From Rotaria macrura (lineage: Eukaryota > Rotifera > Eurotatoria > Philodinida > Philodinidae), in contig OENT01000394.1 of the NCBI GenBank assembly GCA_900239685.1, positions 59,704-123,703 on the forward strand: DNA of 64,000 nucleotides, given 5' to 3'. The position numbers and the translations under genes were made by a program. The first letter of the stretch is position 1; each line of letters opens with the position of its first letter. Below are positions 1-11,719 of the stretch, piece after piece. A model generated the notes under the pieces. It searched no databases and had not been told where the DNA came from. It saw only the letters and a program-made list of their open reading frames with translations.

Positions 1-1474
1 ATGCGCATGTTTTGTGAGTGCTTCAATCTGTTTTATTTTACGTCTAAATATTGACCGGAGAAATGGGAATCAATGTTGGCTGTAATCAGGCTTTTGTTTG
101 TTTGAAGCAATGAAGATTGCCTATCATTGCAGTAGTAGGAAGAAGCAAAATTCTTTCTGTTTCTTTGAAACGAATGTTGGCGCTACTGTAGATTTTACCT
201 TTGTCCCCGATTCCTCTTGTGAAGTTGGAGAAAAGCAAGGTAAGCTATGACTATTATATATTGTATTGCAGGGATGGTTTTTTTATGCTGCGTTATGCCA
301 TAGGTCATTCGATTTGCAGTTGCTTGTCGTATCAAAGCGCAGTTTCTCTTGAAAAATCGTTTCGCAATATATTCTTCGTTTTAGATTTTAGTTAACAGTT
401 GATAGAAGCATCATGGGACGAGCATTAAGGCGAATTAATACTATCGTAAACGTTCGTTTACGGTAACCTATATTATCGGTCCTGACAGTGAATCGATATA
501 AGCTGAGGTTTTCGATTGAACCATATAACGGTCCTATTTCCCTGCATCGTAAACGGCTAATCGCCATTGTAACACGATTGAAAAATCGACTGTCCAGTCA
601 CTTACGGTCACTTACGACAGGTTGAAAAACGATCGTAATACGTTGCAAACCAACAGGCGAAAAACGTAACGAGAATGGTTGTTTACGACTGTGGTTCTCG
701 TACCTGGGGTGTTTTGATAGTCAAGTCGCCAGCGTAGTCTATGTAAACATTACAGGTAGTTGAGCCGATACTTGGTACGTAAGTTACAACAGGATTTTAA
801 ATCATTCTGATGATTTACAGATTGAGTACTCTGTTTAGTAATCAATGAATACTCCTAAAACTGCCTGCGTTCGTGTGAGTACTTCCTAGAGTAATTTGAT
901 CGATATCCATTTACTTGGACCAGCACATTCTTATAGTCATTACGTCACTACCGGATACCAATGCTTCATGTCAGTGTTAGAAAATGGCCATGCCTCATGA
1001 TCATTTGTTCAGAACCAAGATAAGGACTTGTTTTCAGGCATGAATCTTTAAAAATCTTAGCTTAAACGTTTCTCCCTTGGAACCTTTCCGGAAATCTCTT
1101 GGGAAATTTTTACGTAGGTGGTTTGTTCTATCGTCGAGTTTGGTATGAATAAAGTATTATTTTAGCGTGTGTGACTATGTGAAAAAGTTAAGCTGAGTTA
1201 ATCATACGAAAAGTTTCCAAGTACTTCCTATATTACAAGTGGAAAGTACTTGGTTAAAATAATTGGTGAAAAATCGTTGAGTAAACAAACACTTGAAATC
1301 TGAAGACGCTATAAAGTGGCTATTTCTAGTGAGGCTCGCTCTCCTAAGAATATTTAGAAATATTTCCTTTTCTTCTCTTGATATAATGTGTGAACTCGTT
1401 GTTATTTTCTATAGAACTTTTGTTTTCAACGTACGCTCTATTAAAATCATTTCAAACATTGGCTTACTACAATC
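1..1474. other. Non-coding flank with degenerate repeat remnants
   Basis: No convincing gene is visible. The 64-codon frame at 201-395 has no domain or splice support. Between about 440 and 690 the sequence is rich in CGTAAACG/CGTTTACG words, including a perfect 18-bp palindrome at 445-462. The same words recur near 8.0-8.3 and 9.5-9.8 kb. The last 200 bases are AT-rich and probably include the promoter and 5' UTR of the following gene. Confidence 0.5.
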
Positions 1475-2707
1475 ATGTGTTGTTGTCATCTGGCTTCTTG
1501 TTACAAAGGATTACCGGTTTATCTTGCGATTATAGCATTTCTTGAGTTTATACTTGGCATTGTACGTATTGCAGTCTTTTTTACACCATCTTCATTATTG
1601 GTAGCAAATAAAAAGGCTGTTGCTGGTTTTATTTTGGATTGGATCTCATGTATTATACCAACATTAATGGGTCTGCTAATTGCATTAACATGTTTAATCA
1701 TTTCATGCGGAATTTTAGCTGCAATATGCGACAAGAATAGAATACATACAACTAATGAGATATCAACAAGACGTACTCTAAAAACTATTTGGAAAAATAA
1801 ACCCTTACAGCGTCTTATTCAATTAAGCTGCAATTGTCCATGTTACATTGTTCGACCAAAACTTCGATTTATAATAAGACTTTTGTTTTTATTTATCTGT
1901 TTTATTTTTCGGATTATTGCTATTGCTCTATATGCATCAGCTGGTAGTGATACAAAGGGTGGCTTACTCGCTATTGTTTGTGCCATATCGTTAGTATGCT
2001 TGTTTTTTACATTTCTAATTGATTTATATCAATACTGCGTCTGGTGGCACTATAGACCTCAGTGTGACACGAGATGCAGCATGCCATCGAAGAAACATAA
2101 ACGTTATATTCCTTATCATTTAATGGGTGATAATCGTACAATGCGTCTTGGTGATAATCCTTGTCCTGATGGTTTTCAGTGTAGAAATCGTGATTTAGAA
2201 CATATTCTAATATTTCATTCCAAGGATTTTAAGCCACAAGAGCGTTATCGTGATGTTCATCAGAAATCTCCAGGAAAAAATCTTTATATTGGTTTTCATC
2301 GAACAACACCTGAAGCAGCTGTGAGCATTGCCCATTCTGATTTTGCAATTAGTACCAAGTATGAAAGTACAATGTTAGGTCATGGTGTCTATTTCGCTCG
2401 ATCAATGGAAGAAACAGAAGGCAAAGCGAATGCTGACGGTGCTTATATATGTGCTGAAATTGAGATGGGTAGAGTGAAAGAAGTAGGCCCAGACGATCGA
2501 AACTCTCTTCGAGGTACAACACATTTGTGGAAAGAATATGATACAGTCTACTACAATCATCCCAATGACAGCCGTGATGAATTTTGTGTTAAAAGTACTG
2601 ATCAAATATTAAAATGGGTTATGGTGATCAATGAAGAACATGATGAAAAAGTTCGAAACTATGGACTAGATTCAGAATTTAGCGATACAGCCTGTGGATG
2701 TATTTAG
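1475..2707 (+). CDS. Membrane-anchored PARP-like ADP-ribosyltransferase
   Basis: Intronless 410-aa protein. The N-terminal half has about four hydrophobic membrane segments (residues roughly 13-37, 55-83, 132-152 and 160-185) with Cys-rich loops. The C-terminal half (about 225-390) resembles a small PARP catalytic fold of the fish GIG2/PARP type. I see GFHRTT with His275, GHGVYFARS with Tyr306, and DEFCV with Glu369, spaced as expected for the H-Y-E triad that binds NAD and catalyses ADP-ribose transfer. The product is therefore probably an integral-membrane enzyme modifying protein or nucleic acid on one face of a membrane. The start ATG at 1475 follows an AT-rich leader and lies just before the first membrane segment. 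The fusion of a four-pass membrane domain to a PARP fold is unusual. Domain assignment is by motif only; the substrate is unknown. Confidence 0.75.
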   Translation: MCCCHLASCYKGLPVYLAIIAFLEFILGIVRIAVFFTPSSLLVANKKAVAGFILDWISCIIPTLMGLLIALTCLIISCGILAAICDKNRIHTTNEISTRRTLKTIWKNKPLQRLIQLSCNCPCYIVRPKLRFIIRLLFLFICFIFRIIAIALYASAGSDTKGGLLAIVCAISLVCLFFTFLIDLYQYCVWWHYRPQCDTRCSMPSKKHKRYIPYHLMGDNRTMRLGDNPCPDGFQCRNRDLEHILIFHSKDFKPQERYRDVHQKSPGKNLYIGFHRTTPEAAVSIAHSDFAISTKYESTMLGHGVYFARSMEETEGKANADGAYICAEIEMGRVKEVGPDDRNSLRGTTHLWKEYDTVYYNHPNDSRDEFCVKSTDQILKWVMVINEEHDEKVRNYGLDSEFSDTACGCI

Positions 2708-4713
2708 AATCAAGCAAACAAATGAGTGGATCGCTTTTCTAGTATTCAAAGATTCCATCTCTTCTTTTTGCGGAACTTACTTGTTTTAACTTCAATATAC
2801 TATAATTAGTACTAAATATACAGAGATCAAAATCTCAACGAGACGAAAGGTCTTTACCAACGCTGATCAATTGTCAACAAATTTTGTCTTCAATATTTCT
2901 ATATTTTTAACAAAGTTTTTTTTCTTTTTCCTACGAGCACTTTATTTTGAGTTTTTCTCATTACTGCTATTCACTCGTTATTTTTCCTTTTCGTGATCCT
3001 TTTTTTCTCCATGTTTTTGATTATTATAAGCATTGAATTAAATGGCAAACTAGGCTTTTATAGATATACCTTTTTAATCCTGGTTGTTCAGGTGTATAGC
3101 GAGAGAGTGGGAAGCTAACTCCGATCAGTCACGATGGAAGAGGGGGAGGGGGATATTACAGTTTGTACTGTAATGGGTTAATAAACTGGTTGATAATGTT
3201 TGCAAGTGTGACATATTGTTTTTTCGTCTTCTCTGTAACGAAAAGATTGAGAACGTAGCATTCTAATCACCCTAATCTCTAATCAATGGACGAAGGTATG
3301 AGTGTAGGGTGTGTGGTGTATGGTGCGAGTATGGGTAGTCAGTTTGCTGCGTCTGTGGTGCCGAGTATTTTCTTTCAACACCAACGTTCCCACTTAAATC
3401 CTTAGTTGCTGTGAACGCGACAGCTATTTATGCTACTATTTACACTTGATGCATTGTTTTATGCATACGCATATTATTTAAGTTACAAATTTAAGCTTAC
3501 TTATTTATCATGTTATGTAATGACTCTAATGAATGTTTCTGTTTCCCACGAATCCTCTGAGATTCCAACCGGTATTAAAATCATTCCAGAAAAGAAAATC
3601 ATTTTCTAAATGTGCTGCGCGCTACATGTTCTCTACAATGACACATATGTACCTAGGCCGAGATTTACTAGCCGATTTTCGGAGGAAAACACCAGAATAT
3701 ACAAGGAACTTGGAAGCAGGGGCCCGATGAACGTATCCGGTAGTCACATTTATCCAGTTTTTCCTGGTACCGATAGTGACAAAATCGAATAAACCCGGCT
3801 CGAAGCTGTTTATTTCCTGTAGATTCCTGCCAACAGCAGTGTCTTTTCTCCGGGTTCTCCCGGGAAATTCAAGGATCCAGTGTCGGAAATCATCGACCTG
3901 GGTATTGACAATGATCCATTTCTATGTATTTACGTACCACGCAAAGTATTCGTGGGGATATAGTTAATGTTCTTTTGTTGACATTTTTAAAATGGCCTAC
4001 ACATGAATTGGAAGTCCACGTAATAGTATTGATTTCGATTTGCTTCATTCTTAGTTATATTACAATGTACATTGAGTGATCGTTGCTATTCTATTGTTGG
4101 AGATGTCTTTACTCCTTTTCTAAATCCTTCAAAAGTAATTCGTGCCATTTATTAAAGTTTACAATGAGCTATGATGCTGTAGAATTTACTTACTTTGTTA
4201 AGATGAGTATAGAGAAATATTGTTCCAACTAGAATATTCACTGCATACACTTTGTTGTGTAATGGCGCGTATCGTTGCAAGACACATTTTATCATACCTA
4301 CTAGCCAAGTCACTTAGCAGCTTGGGTCAGGTACAAGACCCCTGCTATTGTCGTCAAATAGGGTTATACTCGGAAACCCCTATATATTCGCACGCCAATA
4401 CAGTGTTCTATGTTGGCATACCAATGTACATTCTCTTGTCAGTCTGACCTACTATGCTCTGTAGTATCCATGGCACACTAAGAGGGTTCTCTTCGTTCAC
4501 GCTGGACATGGGTAGATTAAGATTTTTTGCAATGGTAATCCTATAGGAATCGGCTTCACGTATTTTTAGAATTGATCACGATTCATAATTGCCGATTCCG
4601 AATCAGACCGCTCAGTTTTAAGTGAAGAGCGTTCATACACATGAGAAAAAATTGAGAATTGAGAATCAATTTAAATAAAATTGTGCTTAGAGAATTCAGA
4701 AGAAGCAAATAGA
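2708..4713. other. Intergenic region, no gene seen
   Basis: This stretch lies between the PARP-like gene and the minus-strand pseudogene. It is AT-rich, with poly-T runs near 2.9-3.0 kb that may be 3' UTR. Short frames at 3533-3967 and 4220-4447 overlap one another, show no domain and have no plausible splice partners. I see no functional element that I can support. Confidence 0.45.
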
Positions 4714-7680
4714 TTACGTTGACCATTTTTTCTGAATATCCTCATATGTTTTCCTGTAGTCCGCAAGAAGAGGATGAATTGATGATAATTTCTCCTGAGC
4801 AATATCAACTTCTTGTAGAATATATTTCGTTGCCAAACTATAATCATTAGTAGCCAAATATAAACTCGCCAGATTGTCATATACAACTGCTAAATCAGGG
4901 TGATTCCATGACAATTTTTTTTCATGTATATCTACACTTTTAATAAAATGTGTTAATGCTGTGGAATGATCTATCATCTCAAAATACGCTTCACCGATAC
5001 TTGTATATGTAATTGTACAATCCAGTAGACTACATTCAGTGTTTTCTTGGATAGCCACAGCCTTTTTATGAAATGAAAGTGCTTCTTCAGCATTTCCAAG
5101 TAAACGATAAACATCACCGATGTCATTGAAAGTAATTGTCGAACGCGGATGTTTTTCCGGCAAAGTTTTTTTTCAGTATTGTCACACATTTTTTGAAATA
5201 CTCCATTGACTTTTTGTACTGCTTCATAGAGCGATAAACTCTACCATACAACCCGTATGGAGAGGCTAAATATAGACTATCTTCCTCAACCGTTTTCTGC
5301 ACAGTATCAACCGCACGTTCAAGAGCTTTTAGCGCGACCGAATAGTCCCCCTTTTGATCGTAACACTCCGCAAAGTAAAAGCAACTTCTAGCCAACACAT
5401 ACTGATTCAAAGGAACAACCTTTTCGTAGATTTTATCGACTTTCTCCAAACATTGAAGTGCTGCCGAGTAGTTATCCATGTTTCTGCGCACTCCTCTGAT
5501 AGAAACCAACGATGAATGGACACTGGAATCTTCCCGACGAAAATCTTTCCCACAGATTTCACGCGCATCTTCATAATACTCGAGCGCCTTCATGTATTGC
5601 CCCATCCTGCTCCACAAGAACCCAATAACATTCAACAAATAAAACAAAATGCAATGATTTTCACGCATGCGCTTTCGTGTATTCACTAATATCAATGAAC
5701 ACTCGTTCGATCTCGTTGAAGCAATCAGCCATACGCACATCGTTCGGAGGAAGAGTGCTCTCATAAATTTTCTTGGCTTTTTCGTGAAATCCAAGTGATT
5801 TCGTATACTCCCCCATCGTACTGTAGATTGCTCCGAGAGAAGTGAACGAATAAGCCAAATCTGGATGGTTTGGAGGAAGAACGTTTTCGTTTATTCGCTA
5901 CGCTTTTTCTTAGTATTTTAATGCTTCCGATTCGTCACCCATGTGACTATACTCGTTTCCAAAATAAAAGAGTGTTTCTGCTGTGGAAGAATGATTCGAC
6001 GGCAGAGTGCTTCTTTTGATTTCATGTGCTTTCTCGTAATATGGGAGTGCTTTCATGTGCTCACCCATCTTGCTGTAGATGAATACGATGTTGTTTAAAG
6101 AAGTAGCCGAATCGGGATGATTAGAAGGCAGAGCAATTTCTCTTATTTTTACGGCTTTTTCATAATATTCAAGTGCTTCAATGTAATCAGCTGCCATGTT
6201 GTGGATGTCTCCTACGCAACAGAGCGACGTAGCTAAGTCGGGTTGATTTGGAGGGAGAATCGTCTCATACAGTTTATGTGCTGCGTCATAGAAAAAAAGC
6301 TGACTCCGAGTAATTTCCCTGTTGAGCTTTCAGGTATCCAAAGTTTTTTAGAATCAATGCTCTATCTGTGTCTTTGGGATCGTTTTCCAGTAGTTCTTTG
6401 TAAATCTGTTCTGCTTGTTCTTAATTTGCGACTTGAACCATGAGCTTTGCTATATGATACCATACGATACCAGATATTTCCCTCTGCAATCGTTTGTGAA
6501 CGGCTGCTAGCTGTGGATCATTTTCATCGGTAAGAGTAAGATGTACTTCATGTAAATGGTTAGTGTTTGTCATCTGTTTAACATATCCGATGCGGAACAC
6601 TGTATGTGTCGTGAATAGTATTTCGTCTGCTTTCGGGATGGCACTGCATTCTCGGACCGATGCAAATGGAATTGATGTGAATTTGGTATTCACCGTCAAA
6701 ATGAAGAGAACGGCTACCATTTCTTTTGTTCTTAGAGCACGTTTGGCGAATTCAATAGATTTATTCTTAACTCGATTGGCCGATAAGAAATTATTGAACG
6801 ACAAATGATCATGCTTATTTGAAGTCAGTATTTCGACGTCACTTGCAGATAACCCTTGTCCTCAATAAAGAGGCTTTCCTTCATAATCATCGATTTGTTG
6901 TCGATACGATAACTCTATTTCTCCTTGTAAATCCCTTAGGGAGAAGCACATCTTTATGAGTACTCGACAATCGAGTGTTCGTAATGCTGCATTGAGCATT
7001 TTGTACCCGAAACACTCATGTGTGGTGTACCAATACATGCCTTTTAATGGTTCGTACGTACGTTTAAATTCAGCGATCAGTCGTGTTTCTTTCACATTTC
7101 CCTCATACTGCTTCCCGTAGTATGTAGCCATCGTTTTGATGGCTTCTGGGTTGTTTTCCATTTCAAGAACAATCTCTTTGAAGAGTTGTGTATACATATA
7201 TGTCGGTTCCAGTTCGTTGATATCTTTGTTCGAATCATCTACCTGAGAAGCTATAAAGTTTTACGATATATCGTTCTGGTTGCATTCGTCGACTGCCGTT
7301 TTCAATGCTTCACAGATCGGTTCGATTGACGTATCAACGCCTTAAATTTTTTTCCAATTTTGTGCCCATTCCAGATGGATTTGGTCCTTTTCACAGAAGA
7401 TATAAATAGCATCAAATTTCGGCATACCATGACTATATGGCACTAAGTGTTGCTCGAGTGTACTTGAAGCGATCACAAAACTGGTATCCTCTTCGTTTTT
7501 TACAAGTTCTTCGATGCACTGTTCGACAGTCGTGCATCGCTCGACTTCATTGACAATACTTCGCAGCTCCGAAAGTCTATTTTCTTAATCAACATTGCTT
7601 GGATCAATCTTCCCATCAACCCACACAACCTTGTCATTTTCGACGCTTCGCCGTTTTGATTTTTGACTCACTGTACAGTC
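4714..7680 (-). pseudogene. Broken ART-TPR (ADP-ribosyltransferase plus kinesin-light-chain-type TPR) gene
   Basis: Read on the minus strand, one frame runs from about 7680 to 6300 and encodes an ADP-ribosyltransferase-like region. It is followed by about ten 42-residue TPR units with the recurring LPSNHP/ALEYYEKA pattern, ending at 4714. This ART-plus-TPR layout is common in bdelloid rotifers. The gene is dead: in-frame stops sit at 7585, 7342, 7261, 6862, 6421, 5910 and 5898, with frame changes near 6295, 5670 and 5170. The stop at 6862 falls exactly where the first catalytic Arg of the R-S-E ART signature is expected. The STS segment reads SAN and the EXE segment reads ADE, so all three signature positions are lost. 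Two of the frame changes lie in homopolymer runs and could be sequencing errors, but the nonsense codons are not explained that way. The first exon cannot be defined. Confidence 0.8.
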
Positions 7681-7999
7681 GATTTTATCTAGCTGACAAT
7701 GCCGTGTAAAACGAATTCATTTACTCTTGTTATAATCTCGAAGCTTGTTGTCGCTTTTTGTTGACTCTCAGTGATAAGATCTTAGTAGTCACAAAAACAA
7801 ATATGATGCTAACAGAGAACGAAAGAGAATAATGCTGAACGTTACGATTATTTTTTCTGTCTTTCGTTCGTTTCTTATCTAAATGTTGACTTAAGCATCT
7901 CATTACGTTGAATAGCTTTTTCTCCATGTCTGCCTTTATTCTACACTCATTCATCAAAACATATTACTCTTTCAGACAAAAAAACCTATCAACCCAGAA

Positions 8000-8290
8000 C
8001 GTGCATTACGATGTACAAGTACGACCGTAAACCCCCTTTAAGATAACGTAAACGACAGTATACTGGGAACTTACGATCGTATATGCGCTTTATTCTAACG
8101 TTTAGGCATGCACCCTATTGTGGTCGTATATCACCGTATCGTACACAGTGGCCAGGAGCGACAGTATAAATCCGTCATCCGGCCGTATAATCCAGCATAA
8201 ACGACCCAACCCGATGACGTTTGCAGTCGTAACAATATCGTTCACGACTATAAACGACGGTATTTCCGTGAGGAACAAAGTATATCCCTT
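8000..8290. repeat. CGTAAACG-rich degenerate repeat, copy 2
   Basis: Many near-copies of CGTAAACG and related CGTATA/ACGAC words occur within 300 bp, denser than in surrounding DNA and shared with 440-690 and 9540-9790. The patch may be an old satellite or an arm of a decayed transposon. I cannot define ends or target-site duplications. Confidence 0.45.
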
Positions 8291-8784
8291 CCTATCTGCC
8301 AAGGATCAAAGATCCAATATTACAAAAATCCAGTATAAGTCCTACCTGTAAAAATCCTAAACCAAATTGCAATCCCGAAACTCTGGCACTAAAATACAAG
8401 TAACTCCAGTTCTTCATACTATCAAAATCACCGTATACCCATATGTATATTATTTGACGCTGGAAAGCATTAAAGAAATGCTGCAAAAATCACGTTTTAT
8501 GAAAATCGTCTTACACCAGCGAGATTCACTCCATCAATAGAAACCGTGCCAAAACCAATAACCATCGACGTTTGGATGCTGCAATCAGCTTCAATCGCGA
8601 GCAATCCTAAAAATACGAACAGCATCAAAGATATCGTGCAATAGGATTTTCTTTCAGAATTTGTTGTTCCGTTATAGGGGAATAAACGACACCATAAAAT
8701 CAGTTCATCAGAGATCAAATGAGACAATGGCTGATGCTTCGATCCTCCGTTTCGGTTTCCAATGTTTATATCACGTATTGAATA

Positions 8785-9450
8785 TTAGAGGTTTTGTAGG
8801 ATTAAGATATCGGAGCAGCAGGTGATGCTAAGCTGATTTGTTGAGACAAAGGCCAGGTGGGGGCAAGAACTTACTTGTCTGAATGATCACTGAAGGAGAT
8901 GGAGAATCTTGAACATGGAGTTGTAGCAGGGAGCAGCAACGCGCATTGGACTTCGAAAGTTGGGTGAAGTTGGGCACGACGCCCCCCCCCCCACGCTCAC
9001 CCTGTCCTTACACGTAACGTTGAAAATCGAATGCTGCATGTTTTGTAGGATTAAAATATAGTAGGAGTGGTGATGCGAAGCTGATGTTTTTAGAGAAAGG
9101 CAAGGTGTAGCAAACGACTTTACCATAGGTATACTTGATCTACTAGGAAAGTCTTCTTACGGATTGAAATAAGTACTGACACATTTGGGGTATCTTGAAC
9201 AAGCTGCAGGAGTAAGAGTAACACAAACGATCTAACTTTGTACATAGAAAATTGGAAGAAGACGGGCACGACACCTTTTCCGTCCTTACACATAATGTTT
9301 TAAAATGTGTGAAATCCTGCTTTTGGATTTTTCTCAGAAGTTCTCGTTGATTTATTGAGGTCTTGGAGCGCAGCGTGAGATAAGTTTAGGATAGGTCAGG
9401 TGAGACAAAGTTCGATGCTTCCACCCTGTTCTTGCCGTGTAAGATACATT
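8785..9450. repeat. Diverged tandem repeat, unit about 245 bp
   Basis: Copy A (about 8785-9030) and copy B (about 9037-9320) share, in the same order, GTTTTGTAGGATTAA, GATGC-AAGCTGAT, GA-AAAGGC-AGGTG, a TCTTGAACA block, a GGGCACGAC block and a TGTCCTTACAC-like end. A weaker third copy (about 9345-9450) keeps the GGTGAGACAAAG-like and CCGTGTAAGATAC-like parts. There is no coding capacity. This is a by-eye alignment; identity was not computed. Confidence 0.55.
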
Positions 9451-9539
9451 ATCAGCATCTGATTTTTTCATTTGTTAGATTCAAAATTTTTAAAAGATCC
9501 GGTCTGTCCTCCTTCCGATATTGCGAAAGGGAATAGATG

Positions 9540-9790
9540 TTGTCGTCAATGATCGTTTACGAACGAATGCGGTAAAAAAACCGGCAGTCGTTTTCTAAAC
9601 GGTTTACAGTCATCGTATCCGATCATTTACGGTGGCATCCGACTATCGTTTATAGTTATCTTGTATTTACGGCGAACGTTTACGTGGATTTTTCACCATC
9701 ACCGTTTACGCCGATCGTAATTCATCGTAAGACTTCGTTTATGACGATAGTGAACGGTCACATAATACGTTCGCCGTAAGAAATAGGTAT
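9540..9790. repeat. CGTTTACG-rich degenerate repeat, copy 3
   Basis: Repeated GTTTACG and GTTTATG words, mostly in the reverse orientation relative to 8000-8290, so the two patches could be inverted arms of one 1.8-kb decayed element. Long-range complementarity beyond the short words is not obvious by eye. Confidence 0.45.
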
Positions 9791-11719
9791 ACGCCGTGGA
9801 TGATTGACCTGGGAAGTCGTGTTTGTAGAATTTGTGTTCTTTAACATTAAACTTCTCGTGATCAATGGAATGACATGAGTGAATTGAGAACAGAAGTGAA
9901 TTGAGTTGAGTCTGAAACAAGAGTTGAAAAAATAGCTCTATTTGCTTATGTACTCCTTAACCTGAATGATTGAATGAATCAAAAGAAAATGACTTCTCGT
10001 TAATAAAGTCCTCTATTTATCTTTATGTATCGAATTCGATGCCACTACGCTCCTAAAGAAAAGTTATTGTACCAAGTTTTAAAAGATTCTTCCCCCAGAT
10101 ATATAAACGAGAAGATCTGTTTTTGCTTTCATCGAGAAAGAGATTTCACATGAAACCTTCTATTCAAACAAAAACAGGTTCCGCCAAAACTTTTCACACA
10201 AATTATAATCTTTATCCTACAGTATCTATTTAACTATTTCAATATTCTTTTTCGAAACACACACACGTATATATATATGCATACTCACATTTAAATCTCT
10301 ACTCTAATATATAGCTTCCTGTCGCCATAACTTTGTATCTACGATCTATATCTTTAAATATGTGTCCGTTTATCTACCAATTAAACATATGTTCTTACAT
10401 TTTTTCTAATTAACCCTGTATGTTTCTCTTAAAAAGAATTTGTTCCTTGGAATCCACAACATTCTAAAGATTTCCGAAGTCTAGGAAATGGAAAAAAACA
10501 GTGAAAATTCTTTCTCACAAAGTCATGTCGAAAATTGTTGCAAAGATTGTCTAGCTCACCAGAATCAGAACCCAGTATGGATCTTGAAGAAGATAGATCA
10601 TCAACGCAGATTTCGACATCAAGGCATTTATCATCAAACTATCAACATGACAGATAGTGTTATTTAGTGAATACTGAAATTTATCATAGCGATGTGATGA
10701 GTTCCACTCGAAGAATCAAAAGCAAACAACATATTAACTTAACTACGAACACATTCACACCCGCGAAATTGATTTTCAAGAGCAAATGTCGGTTTGCAGT
10801 CATTTTCCGCTGATTTGAATTGCCTTTGCTTACTTTTACCCGATCAGTTTATGATACAGCCATACTTTACTAATTGTGTACGATTATTTTCTATGACTGC
10901 AATAAACTTTGTTGTGATTTTTCGATAATCGTAGAGAATTGCTTCCGTTCTAATATGAGACAAGAATATCTAATCGACGCAAGGTCAGTAAGTACTATTT
11001 AGTGGACCTGTTTGTAGATCCGTCTTCTGAAATCTGATCGATTTTTCCGATTGGCTAAAAGCGATACTTTACGGTTGGATCTCGTATCGGATTCATTCAC
11101 CTGGATGGATCACCAGTGAAAATCTACTGCATCGTTTAAAAATTGTCATCATCAGTGACAATTGTTAATAACAGCCGAAGCCGAACATTTGTATTGCTAT
11201 ATTGGTGTTTTGCCTTTGACATCTATTCTAAGGATACCTATAATTTATACAGTGTTTGTTCGAATGCAGTATCGGTAATTATTTTGGAAGTATTCTGAAA
11301 ACATTCAATGATTACAAAATAAATACGATCGATTAATATCACACATTTTAATCAATAACATATTGATATAATATATATTTACGTCCTAAAAATATCACCG
11401 TCTTACTTGATGCTTAAGAATATCGGAAGTATTGTTTTAATAATGTGATATAGTTGCTGATATTATTTCATCACTAAATAGTTTAAAATTAAAAAATAAA
11501 ATTGTACTCGATAGCTTAGCTACAATTATATTGAAATGCGCGAGTGATGTCTTTGATCTCACATTACTACTTTCTCATACAACAACTCACTTGCATCTAC
11601 ATACTGATATAGAATATGTCTTCTGTTTTAATATTATTGTCTTTCTTATATTTATAAAAATATCTAATCGATCGTTTACTACTGAATATTTATATCAATG
11701 CTTGTACATAATAACTAAT

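Larger units (their letters stand above)
7681..11719. other. Gene-poor region with degenerate repeats
   Basis: No intact gene is visible. It contains a CGTAAACG-rich patch (about 8000-8290), tandem diverged copies of a roughly 245-bp unit (about 8785-9450) including a poly-C run near 8981, and a second CGTTTACG-rich patch (about 9540-9790). AT-rich sequence with CA/TA microsatellites follows (10.2-10.35 kb). A possible orphan terminal exon lies at 10530-10657. The part after 11.3 kb is probably the promoter and 5' UTR of the ankyrin/SOCS gene. Confidence 0.5.

Noticed and set aside
201-395. 64-codon frame near the left edge
   Set aside because: No domain, no splice partner, and composition like the surrounding non-coding DNA.
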